Origin: an uncultured Prevotellaceae bacterium
Lineage (GTDB): Bacteria; Bacteroidota; Bacteroidia; Bacteroidales; Bacteroidaceae
DNA length: 34,916 bases
Assembly: GCA_900316265.1 (NCBI GenBank)
Contig: ONCH01000024.1
Coordinates: 1-34,916 of the forward strand
Direction: 5' to 3'
Positions 21,953 to 29,663 of the stretch are shown here, one piece after another. Made by a program: the position numbers and the translations under genes. Position 1 is the stretch's first letter. Every line of letters starts with the position of its first letter. The notes under the pieces are model-generated. The model was not told where the DNA came from and made no database searches. It worked only from the letters and a program-made list of their open reading frames with translations.

Positions 21953-23752
21953 GTGAAGAAGGTATGTATCTGTGGTGGTGGCAATCTGGGCCATGTGGTA
22001 ACGGGATTTCTCGCTGCCCATGGGGATTGTGAAGTGTCGCTACTGACGCGTCATCCTGAGCCCTGGCAACAGTCGCTGGAGATTACGACGCCAGAAGGTA
22101 GCGTGCTGAAAGGTACCATCCAACAGATTACATCAGACCCTGCAGAGGTGATTCCTAAGGCAGACATCGTCCTGCTCTGCTTGCCAGGCTTCTCGATTCA
22201 CGAGGTTCTACAGCAGATTGCTCCTACACTGACGCCAGGAACGGCGGTCGGTAGCATCGTCAGCAGTACGGGATTCTTCTTTGAAGCTTTTAAGATACTG
22301 TCCCCAGCGACTCCGCTGTTTGGCTTCCAACGTGTGCCGTTTATCTCACGACTGAAGGAATATGGTCGTTCTGCCGACCTTCTGGGCTATAAGCCCAACC
22401 TGAGTATCGCCATTGAACAGATGGACAATAAAGAGGTCTTGCGTGCAGAGATAGAAAGGCTGTTCCATGTTCCTGTGCAACTACTGAACAGCTATTATGA
22501 GGTGAGTCTGACGAATAGCAATCCGTTGCTGCATCCAGCACGACTGTATAGCCTTTGGAAGGACTGGCATGAGGGCATGATCTATCCCACTGAAAGCCTG
22601 TTCTACGAAGAGTGGACTGTTGAGGCTTCCAGCTACTTGATAAAGATGGACGAGGAGTTCAATCAGCTACTCGTTGTGTTGCCTGTGACGAAAGGTAGCA
22701 TCCCCACTATCCTGGACTATTACGAGAGCACCGATGCCGCATCACTGACCGCTAAGCTACAGTCTATACAGGCCTTCAAGGGCATTAAGTCGCCCATGAA
22801 GCGTGTGGAGGGTGGTTTTGTGCCCGACTTTGAGAGTCGTTATTTCACGGAGGACTTCCCATATGGTCTGCAGATTGTGCAACGACTGGCTCATCAGCAT
22901 GGTGTCAAGACACCGATGATTGATGAGATACTACGTTGGGGTATGACGCATCTGGCTCATCAGAAGTTTAATCCTGAAGGTTCTATGCTGCGCCGCCAGC
23001 AGCTGCGCATGCTCGACATCCTGCTGGAGGTTGACAAGATATGTAAGAGGCACGATATCAAGTATTGGCTGAGCAGTGGTACGCTGATTGGTGCCCTGCG
23101 GCATAACGGCTTCATTCCTTGGGATGACGACCTTGACATTGAGATGATGCGCTCAGATTATCTGCACTTGATGGAGGTGCTACCTAAGGAACTACCCGAC
23201 TGGCTGGCACTGCAAAACGACAAGACCGACCCCAACTACTTCTATTGCTATGCCAAGGTGCGTGACCGCCGTTCGAAGATGCTTGAGCAGAACGCTTACG
23301 ACCGCATGTGGAAAGAGCAGGGCATCTATATTGATATCTTCCCTATGGAAAAGCACCCTATCTGGTTGCATAAGCTGACGGAGAAGACCATCGGACATAT
23401 GTATAAGGTGTGGCGCACCAGCACGGACGATGCGAAGGCCATCAAGTCTGTTCGTCGCATCTTCTGGTTGAACAACAGCGTGCTGTACCCTTTTCTCCGC
23501 GCTATCCTCTCACCTCTCACCTCTCACCTCTCACCTCTCAAGACTATCACCAGTGGTATGGGTATCCCGTTCCATAACCCTCGATATGCTGACGAGATAT
23601 TCCCATTGACGACGCACGACTTCGAGGGACATCAGTTGCCCGTACCAGGTAATGCCGATGCCCATCTGCGCCATATCTACGGTGACTATATGCAGTTGCC
23701 TGACCTGAGTAAGTTGGCGCCCCACGTTGGTGAACTAGAATTCTATGAATAA
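21953..23752 (+). CDS. Opine dehydrogenase-like / LicD phosphotransferase fusion
   Basis: 599 residues starting at a GTG preceded by AGAGGAAA. Residues 1 to about 340 resemble octopine/nopaline dehydrogenases. A Rossmann motif, CICGGGNLGHVVTGFL, opens the domain. IVLLCLPGFSIHEVL follows, and a helical C-terminal half includes NSNPLLHPARLYSLW, which places the catalytic-type His. From about 345 a LicD domain follows: LDILLEVDKICKRHDIKYWL, GTLIGALRHNGFIPWDDD with LDIE (acid cluster about 390-396), GIYIDIFPMEKHP, and a C-terminal HLRHIYGDYMQLP. LicD enzymes transfer phosphocholine-like groups from CDP carriers to glycans. The first domain could reductively join the amino group to a keto acid; that is inference. 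A heptanucleotide repeat tract lies in the LicD part. Confidence 0.82.
   Translation: MKKVCICGGGNLGHVVTGFLAAHGDCEVSLLTRHPEPWQQSLEITTPEGSVLKGTIQQITSDPAEVIPKADIVLLCLPGFSIHEVLQQIAPTLTPGTAVGSIVSSTGFFFEAFKILSPATPLFGFQRVPFISRLKEYGRSADLLGYKPNLSIAIEQMDNKEVLRAEIERLFHVPVQLLNSYYEVSLTNSNPLLHPARLYSLWKDWHEGMIYPTESLFYEEWTVEASSYLIKMDEEFNQLLVVLPVTKGSIPTILDYYESTDAASLTAKLQSIQAFKGIKSPMKRVEGGFVPDFESRYFTEDFPYGLQIVQRLAHQHGVKTPMIDEILRWGMTHLAHQKFNPEGSMLRRQQLRMLDILLEVDKICKRHDIKYWLSSGTLIGALRHNGFIPWDDDLDIEMMRSDYLHLMEVLPKELPDWLALQNDKTDPNYFYCYAKVRDRRSKMLEQNAYDRMWKEQGIYIDIFPMEKHPIWLHKLTEKTIGHMYKVWRTSTDDAKAIKSVRRIFWLNNSVLYPFLRAILSPLTSHLSPLKTITSGMGIPFHNPRYADEIFPLTTHDFEGHQLPVPGNADAHLRHIYGDYMQLPDLSKLAPHVGELEFYE
23507..23541 (+). 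repeat. Heptanucleotide tandem repeat (CTCTCAC) inside the LicD coding region
   Basis: Four perfect CTCTCAC units (23507-23534) are followed by CTCTCAA (23535-23541). They encode the LSPLTSHLSPL stretch around residues 519-530. Seven is not a multiple of three, so gain or loss of one unit would shift the frame before the conserved C-terminal LicD motif. Confidence 0.95.
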
Positions 23753-24785
23753 CATGAAACATCCAGCAGAAGTTGACGTAGCAGTACTCATCCTGTTTTT
23801 TACGCGTCCTGAGCCGTTGAAGAAAGTGTTTGACGCCATTCGTCAAGCGCGGCCCTCGAAGCTGTACCTCTATCAGGACGGTCCGCGGGGTCCACAGGAT
23901 ATGGCAGGTATTGAAGCCTGTCGCCAGGTGGTGTGCGATGACGAGATAGACTGGGAGTGCGATGTGCAGCGTAACTACCAGACGGTGAATGCTGGCTGTG
24001 ACCCCTCAAACTTCAATGCGCAGAAGTGGGCGTTCTCGTTGAGTGACAAGTGCGTCATCTTCGAAGACGATAGCATACCCAGCGTGTCGTTCATCCGCTT
24101 CTGTAAGGAGATGCTCGACCGCTATGAGCACGACGAGCGCATCGTGATGATTGAGGGTTTCAATACCGACGAGGTATCTCCCGACGTCCCCGACGACTAC
24201 TTCTTCACCACCGTGTTCAGCATCTGGGGCTGGGCATCGTGGCGCAGGGTCATCGACCAGTGGGACGAGTACTACACATTCCTCGACGACAAGTATAACA
24301 TGCACCAGTTGGAGACGTTGACCAAGGAACGTGGCTATCGCACTACGATGTTACGCATGACCTACGATCATCGTGCGCTGGGCAAAGCGTATTACGAGAG
24401 TATTTTCTGGCCCTGCATGATGTTCAACCACGGACTGGCTATCATGCCTACCAAGAATATGATTAACAACCTGGGTAATGCAGCGGGCGGCGACTCTACC
24501 CACTATGCCGGTACGTTGCGCACCCTGCCTAAGGCGCTGCGCAAGATGTTTACCATGCAGCGCTATGAGGTGCAGTTCCCGTTGAGGCATCCGCGTTACG
24601 TAATAGAGAATGTGGACTATCTGCACCGCTTCTACCGCATCAATGCCTATGGCCATCCCTGGCGTAAGATAGGTTATTCGCTGGAGGAGTTGTGTCTGAA
24701 CATGCGTTATGGCAACTGGACGTTTATCTGGAAAGGAATCAAGAACCGTATTGTGAAACTGACAGGAAAGAAACATTATAGCTGA
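23745..24785 (+). CDS. HlpA-like GT-A glycosyltransferase
   Basis: 346 residues without a signal peptide. The opening VAVLILFFTRPEPLKKVFDAIRQ resembles family-2-type glycosyltransferases, and CVIFEDDSIPSVSFIRFC supplies an EDD acidic motif like the DxD metal/nucleotide site. FSIWGWASWRRVIDQWDEY is typical of proteins annotated as hemolytic protein HlpA-like glycosyltransferases in surface-polysaccharide loci. The ATG at 23745 lies inside the end of the LicD fusion gene (8-nt overlap); a second ATG at 23754, just after that stop, is also possible. The gene is followed by the acyltransferase with a 1-base overlap. Donor and acceptor are unknown. Confidence 0.8.
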   Translation: MNNMKHPAEVDVAVLILFFTRPEPLKKVFDAIRQARPSKLYLYQDGPRGPQDMAGIEACRQVVCDDEIDWECDVQRNYQTVNAGCDPSNFNAQKWAFSLSDKCVIFEDDSIPSVSFIRFCKEMLDRYEHDERIVMIEGFNTDEVSPDVPDDYFFTTVFSIWGWASWRRVIDQWDEYYTFLDDKYNMHQLETLTKERGYRTTMLRMTYDHRALGKAYYESIFWPCMMFNHGLAIMPTKNMINNLGNAAGGDSTHYAGTLRTLPKALRKMFTMQRYEVQFPLRHPRYVIENVDYLHRFYRINAYGHPWRKIGYSLEELCLNMRYGNWTFIWKGIKNRIVKLTGKKHYS

Positions 24786-25861
24786 TGGAACCACAGAAGA
24801 AACAACGACTGGAATGGCTCGATGCCATGCGCGGATTCACCATGATACTCGTCGTGGCCAACCACGTAGGAGCGATGGCGTTTGAGATACCTCATGGGGT
24901 ATCGACATCACTGCAGTTCTTGGTGCTGTTCCGCATGCCGCTGTTCTTCTTTGTCAGCGGATTTCTCGCCTATAAGGCCTCACTAGTCTGGGACCAGGCG
25001 ACCTTCGGCACGCTGGTGGGTAAAAAGCTGCGTGTGCAGATCATCCCTACAGTAGTGTTCTTCCTATTGGCGGCAACATTGCTGACCAAGGACCTGTGGG
25101 CAACGATACCTGACTGGCTTAGCAGGCCCACGAAGGGTGGCTACTGGTTTACTATCGTGCTGCTCTACATGTTCCTAGTATATTACGTCTTCGCCTATAT
25201 CGAGAGTAAGCTAAAGGTAAAGTCCTGGATACCCATCACGTTGCTGTTTCTCCTATCGTTAGCGTTCTATGAGTCGTGCTACCTGCCCAAGTACTTCTCG
25301 TGGGCCTTCGGCTGGCGTGGACGTCCTAATGAGTTCATGAACTACAGCAGTCTGACATTGCTGTTCCAATATTTCCCGTTCTTCATTTACGGCAATATCG
25401 TACACCGCTACTGGGAACAGGCCCAGAAGGTGATGGACTCGCGGTGGTTCTATCCCATCCTCGTCGTGGTGGTGATCTTTGCCGCTATGGACACGTTGAA
25501 ATGGCACGCCCTGCGCATGTCGTGGGCAATCCTGCCATTGACGCTGGCACGCTTTATCCTGCTGACAATGGTGGTCATGTATTTCCGTCACTATCAGCAG
25601 TATTTCACGCAGCACAGTGTAATGGGGGCTTCGTTGCAGTATATCGGACGACGCACACTTGACATCTATCTAATACACTATCTGTTCCTGCCCGACCTGC
25701 CGACCATCGGTGCATTCTTCGATAAGTATCGTCACAACTTTGTGCTTGACACCTTGACGACAGTTATCACAGCATTGCTGGTCATCGCTTTCTGCATCAT
25801 CACCAGCAACATCCTGCGCGTTAGTCCGTTCTTTAGAAAGTGGCTGTTTGGACGTTCATAA
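24785..25861 (+). CDS. Acyltransferase family 3 membrane protein
   Basis: A 358-residue polytopic membrane protein with about ten hydrophobic segments. The start RLEWLDAMRGFTMILVVANHVG carries the family's conserved Arg-Gly and His, and RMPLFFFVSGFLAYK is the second signature. These enzymes O-acylate (often O-acetylate) extracytoplasmic or lipid-linked sugars. The start codon overlaps the stop of the glycosyltransferase by one base. The 3' end overlaps the convergent fucosyltransferase-like gene by 29 bp. Its place between glycosyltransferases suggests it decorates the same glycan. Confidence 0.85.
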   Translation: MEPQKKQRLEWLDAMRGFTMILVVANHVGAMAFEIPHGVSTSLQFLVLFRMPLFFFVSGFLAYKASLVWDQATFGTLVGKKLRVQIIPTVVFFLLAATLLTKDLWATIPDWLSRPTKGGYWFTIVLLYMFLVYYVFAYIESKLKVKSWIPITLLFLLSLAFYESCYLPKYFSWAFGWRGRPNEFMNYSSLTLLFQYFPFFIYGNIVHRYWEQAQKVMDSRWFYPILVVVVIFAAMDTLKWHALRMSWAILPLTLARFILLTMVVMYFRHYQQYFTQHSVMGASLQYIGRRTLDIYLIHYLFLPDLPTIGAFFDKYRHNFVLDTLTTVITALLVIAFCIITSNILRVSPFFRKWLFGRS

Positions 25862-26672
25862 TCTCCAATGGTACGCCACCAATGCTGGCGGCCATCGGTG
25901 AGAATGATGAACCTGCAGAACCATAGATTTTCTGTGTGGAGGCCAATGTCCAGAGGTCGACAACGCCACCACGAATACCACTGATGCTATCGCGACAGGC
26001 TTCTTCCTGTGGTGTGATGATACGAGCACCAAAGGCATCGATAAACTCTTTCTTGACTGCTGTAGAGTCGGTGGCCAAGAAGATGCTCGTGTCGTCATGC
26101 TGGTCTATCTCTTCACGCACCTTATTAATGAATAAGGATGTCGGACTCTTGGCTATTGACTCGGCATTGTCAGTGCGACGGATGTGTAGGCCGATGGTGT
26201 GACTATTGAACTGGTTGCGATAGCTGTCGACAACATCCATCACCTCCTTGACAGGATGGAATAGCTGGGAATACAGCTCGTCAGGAAAAGTACCAAAGAC
26301 CTGATAGCAACTCATATAGCAGCGCTTGCCACGAGCCCATGCCTTAAAGTCGAACGACTGTTTCTTCAGGGGTGTCACATCCTGCTCCTTGATATGTCGC
26401 TGGAAGAGGATACGCTGGGGCAGTGCTGGCAGGAAGAGGTTCTTCTTGCGGGCACGGTCATAGAGAAGGTGGTCCAGCAGTGTTGCCTCGCGGATAGCCA
26501 CCAGCGGTGTTTCTTCGAAGATGCTACGAAACGGTGCATGCAGTGCCCAGTCCTGAAACCATACCACCTGTAGCGTGCTATCCACCTTCTGACATAGTTC
26601 ATAGGCAGACACCACGGCCCGCATTCTGTTGGCAAGGCCTCCTGAGGGTACAAACATTAACGATCCGTTCAT
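25833..26672 (-). CDS. Fucosyltransferase-like (NodZ/GT23 superfamily) glycosyltransferase
   Basis: 279 residues. The N-terminal SGGLANRMRAVVSAYELC resembles the GGLxNRL/M start of GDP-sugar-binding GT-B enzymes, and IGLHIRRTDN near residue 160 matches the HxRRTD donor-binding motif of alpha-1,6-fucosyltransferases such as NodZ and FUT8. FLATDST and the C-terminal LASTQKIYGSAGSSFSPMAA fit the same superfamily. Fucose as donor is a family-based guess. Its ATG overlaps the flippase stop by 4 nt, so both are co-translated from the right; its 3' end meets the acyltransferase tail to tail. Confidence 0.65.
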   Translation of the reverse strand: MNGSLMFVPSGGLANRMRAVVSAYELCQKVDSTLQVVWFQDWALHAPFRSIFEETPLVAIREATLLDHLLYDRARKKNLFLPALPQRILFQRHIKEQDVTPLKKQSFDFKAWARGKRCYMSCYQVFGTFPDELYSQLFHPVKEVMDVVDSYRNQFNSHTIGLHIRRTDNAESIAKSPTSLFINKVREEIDQHDDTSIFLATDSTAVKKEFIDAFGARIITPQEEACRDSISGIRGGVVDLWTLASTQKIYGSAGSSFSPMAASIGGVPLEIMNVQTATF

Positions 26673-28102
26673 TGCTTCTTTTTAATAAAGGCCATGCACT
26701 CTTCGAGTATTTTCACTCGAAGCAATCTCATGACAATATAGTAGAGAACTGCAGCCATCAAGATACGTGCTGGTAAGAGCAGAGCCAGCAGACTGATGTT
26801 CTGTGTAGCCCACCACGTTGCTGCCATCACGCCAAAGGCAATCATGGCGAAGGGTACGATGTCGAGTAGGAGTGCCCAGAGGGTATAACCCGTCAGTCGG
26901 CTGACGAAGAAATGCCACACCAGCGTCCACAGCACATATATTATAACGTAGGCGATGACCATTGAGCGGATGCCATAAGGATAGAGCATCTGCATGGTGG
27001 CGATGAGTGTGATGCAGAGAGCTAAGGTTACCCAGAAATACGTACCGCTCTTGCCCTTGCTGATAAGCATATTGGTGAGCACGCTGCTGATGGGTATGAA
27101 GGCGCCGCTGATGCATAGCAGTTGCAGCAGACGGGCGGACTCCAGCCATTTCTCACCGATGGTCAGTACGATGAATTCCTGCGCAACGAGACCGAAGCCA
27201 AACAGCATGGGGAAGGCGAGGAAGGCGGTGAAGCGCATCAGCTTACGGAGAATGCGCAATTGTCGTTCCTGTTCGTCGGCAACATTGGTGAAGACGGGCT
27301 GTGCCACCTGTGCCAGCGTGCCTTGCAGCAGGTAGAATACCTTGCTGTTCCACTGGTAGGCCTGGTTGTAGTTACCCACCTCGTGCTTGGTGAAATGGCG
27401 ACCCAGCAGGATGTTCATCACGTTGGTGTTGAGACGTTCCAGGATGGTTGTTGCCAGCAGTTTGCTACTGAACTTAAACATGTGTCTGACGGGACCAAAA
27501 TCCAAATGCAGGGTAGGGCGCCACGGAGAGAAATACCATAGTAGCAGACTGTTCAGTCCGATGTACGCCATCGACTGGATGGCCAGTGCCCAGTAGCCGC
27601 ATTTCAGGAACGCCAGCGTGACACCAATGATACTCGATAGCAGTGTTGCGGTCATATTGCACTTCGCCTGTTCCTTGACCATCATGTTGCGGAACAGATA
27701 GGCCGACTGTGCCGTACCTAATGCGGCAAAGATAATGGTTAGGAAGGCTACGCGGCAGAGCAATACCAACTCTGGCGTGTGGTAATAGTCGGCTATCAGT
27801 GGGGCTACGAAGAAGAGGATGACATAGCACGTAACACCCACGATGATGTTAAACCAGAAGACGCTGTTGTAGTCATTGTGCTGAGGCTCCTTCAGATTAC
27901 CGATGGCACTCTTAAAACCACTCTCCTGCAGTGCGTTGGCTATCAGTTGGAAGACCAGTATCATGGCTATCATACCATAGTCCTCAGGATTCAGCAGACG
28001 ACCCAGAATGATGCCGAACAGCAGGCCCAATCCCTGCTGTACCACATTATTCATGCCGCCCCAAAATAGGCCGCGTGTTGTCTTCTCCTTCAGTGTCTCC
28101 AT
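26669..28102 (-). CDS. Wzx/RfbX-like oligosaccharide flippase (lipopolysaccharide biosynthesis protein)
   Basis: About 477 residues with 12 or more hydrophobic segments. It begins METLKEKTTRGLFWGGMNNVVQQGLGLLFGIILGRLL in continuous frame, with the characteristic LxPxDYGMIAM following. This layout is that of MOP-superfamily polysaccharide exporters, which flip undecaprenyl-linked repeat units. I use the ATG at 28102; the longer frame begins at a TTG (28135) inside a hairpin and is unlikely. No polymerase or initiating sugar-phosphate transferase is visible in the window, so the glycan assembly genes must be partly elsewhere. Confidence 0.88.
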   Translation of the reverse strand: METLKEKTTRGLFWGGMNNVVQQGLGLLFGIILGRLLNPEDYGMIAMILVFQLIANALQESGFKSAIGNLKEPQHNDYNSVFWFNIIVGVTCYVILFFVAPLIADYYHTPELVLLCRVAFLTIIFAALGTAQSAYLFRNMMVKEQAKCNMTATLLSSIIGVTLAFLKCGYWALAIQSMAYIGLNSLLLWYFSPWRPTLHLDFGPVRHMFKFSSKLLATTILERLNTNVMNILLGRHFTKHEVGNYNQAYQWNSKVFYLLQGTLAQVAQPVFTNVADEQERQLRILRKLMRFTAFLAFPMLFGFGLVAQEFIVLTIGEKWLESARLLQLLCISGAFIPISSVLTNMLISKGKSGTYFWVTLALCITLIATMQMLYPYGIRSMVIAYVIIYVLWTLVWHFFVSRLTGYTLWALLLDIVPFAMIAFGVMAATWWATQNISLLALLLPARILMAAVLYYIVMRLLRVKILEECMAFIKKKQ

Positions 28103-28120
28103 GTTTCTTCGTTGATTGAA

Positions 28121-28150
28121 ATATGGGCTGCCCAAAAGGACAGCCCATAT
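28121..28150 (-). terminator. Hairpin between the TPR gene and the flippase
   Basis: ATATGGGCTG (28121-28130) and CAGCCCATAT (28141-28150) are a perfect 10-bp stem with a 10-nt loop. On the minus strand it is followed by TTTCAATC. It sits 20 nt past the TPR gene stop and probably ends the Ton operon transcript. Confidence 0.65.
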
Positions 28151-28169
28151 AGTATCGTGTGTAGTGCGC

Positions 28170-29600
28170 TTACTTGGCTTCCATCACCTGCTTGGCAATC
28201 TCGTTATCTGGGTCGATTTCCAGAAGCTTCTGGGCGTACTGCTTAGCAGTATCCTTGTTGTCCTGGATGACGAAGTAGTAAGAGATGAGGTAACGGTAGC
28301 TCTCGGTGAGACGAGCCTTGTCGGTGGCGTCCTTGTTGTCCTTGCTGCCAATGAGCTGGTCAAGCTTCTCATAGAAAGGCTTAGCCAGTCCCTTCTTCTG
28401 GTCAGGGTCCATGTAAGAGTTAACGCGGGCACGCATGAAGGTGGCATACTCTGCGGCATCCTCGAACTTATTCTCTAGGTCCTGATAGGTCTTGTCGGCC
28501 ATGATGAAGCACTCTGCCTGCTCCTCAGGAGTAGCCTTCTTGCTGGCGTGCTGTACGTGGAGCTGAGCGAGTCCGGCAATATCGTTGGCAGAAGCCTTCT
28601 CGACATTGGTCAAGTACTCCTGATAGTTCTTGATAGCGTTGGGATAGTCCTCCTGTGCCTTGTAAGCATCAGAGAGCTGCTTGATAACACCGGCACGCTT
28701 GGCCTTGTTATCCATATCCTCCTGCTGCAGGGCCTTCTGGTACATCTCGATGGCCTTCTCGTGCTGTTTGGCACCACTCAGGGCATTGCCATAGTAGGTG
28801 TAGTCGTAGTATGAGAACTTGGCAGAGTCAGACTTGTTGAACAGGGCGTCGGCATACATTAGGGCGTCGTCCCACTTCTTCAGCTCGGTGCTGTTGAAGA
28901 AGGCCAGACGGTTGAAGGCTGCATGACGTGGGTTCTTGCTCAGACCGAACTTAGCAACTTCCAGGGCAGTGTCATACTTCTGTTTGAAGAAGGCGGTCAT
29001 AGCATAGTCGCTGAGGTCGCGCTCTTCCATCTTTGACTTGTCGGCCTTGTTGTAGGCACGCAGGGCTGCGTCGAAGTCGTTAGACATGTAGTAGATACGA
29101 CCCTCAATGGCATCTACGGCAATGTCAGGACGCTGTGAGCGGAGCTCTTCCAGCTTGCTGACAGCACCACGTGGGCTAATTTTACGATACACGTTAGCAT
29201 ACTTGTAGTAAGCCTCAGGATCTTTGGGGTCTGTGTAGATAGCCTGCTCATACTGGGCAGCAGCCTGACCACCATTGTCGCCGAGAGCCTCGATGTCGCC
29301 TAACAGGATGAAGGCGGGAGCACACTGGTTCTTGGCTGCAGCAAGAGCATGGTTGGCATAGACCTTAGCGTTGGCAGTGTCCTTAGCCTCAAAGAAGGCA
29401 CGACCGAAAGCAACCAGATTGGCGGCATTCTTCTTGTTAGCCTTGAAGAAGGGCTTCATCTGCTTCTCGATGTCGGCGGGTTTCTGACTAATAATGTTCT
29501 TAACGGCCTGTACATCGGCATCTGTGCCGCTCTGGGCCATTGCGCTTGCGCTGTAACCTGCGGTCAGCGCTGCGAGGAATAGGTATTTAATAGCTTTCAT
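28170..29600 (-). CDS. Periplasmic tetratricopeptide repeat protein of the Ton operon
   Basis: 476 residues with a signal peptide (MKAIKYLFLAALTAGYSASAMAQ). TPR-like helical pairs run along the rest, for example AAAQYEQAIYTDPKDPEAYYKYA and KAIEMYQKALQQED in separate repeats, ending KQYAQKLLEIDPDNEIAKQVM. It is the last gene of the exbB-exbD-exbD-tonB-pstS-like series, 63 nt after the PstS-like gene. Bacteroidetes Ton clusters often carry such a TPR partner. A scaffold role for the energising complex is inferred, not shown. Confidence 0.85.
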   Translation of the reverse strand: MKAIKYLFLAALTAGYSASAMAQSGTDADVQAVKNIISQKPADIEKQMKPFFKANKKNAANLVAFGRAFFEAKDTANAKVYANHALAAAKNQCAPAFILLGDIEALGDNGGQAAAQYEQAIYTDPKDPEAYYKYANVYRKISPRGAVSKLEELRSQRPDIAVDAIEGRIYYMSNDFDAALRAYNKADKSKMEERDLSDYAMTAFFKQKYDTALEVAKFGLSKNPRHAAFNRLAFFNSTELKKWDDALMYADALFNKSDSAKFSYYDYTYYGNALSGAKQHEKAIEMYQKALQQEDMDNKAKRAGVIKQLSDAYKAQEDYPNAIKNYQEYLTNVEKASANDIAGLAQLHVQHASKKATPEEQAECFIMADKTYQDLENKFEDAAEYATFMRARVNSYMDPDQKKGLAKPFYEKLDQLIGSKDNKDATDKARLTESYRYLISYYFVIQDNKDTAKQYAQKLLEIDPDNEIAKQVMEAK

Positions 29601-29663
29601 AATTCTTATTTTTTAAAGATTACTCTTTTATAAGACGTTTTTAAGTTCTGAATGTTTATTTTT

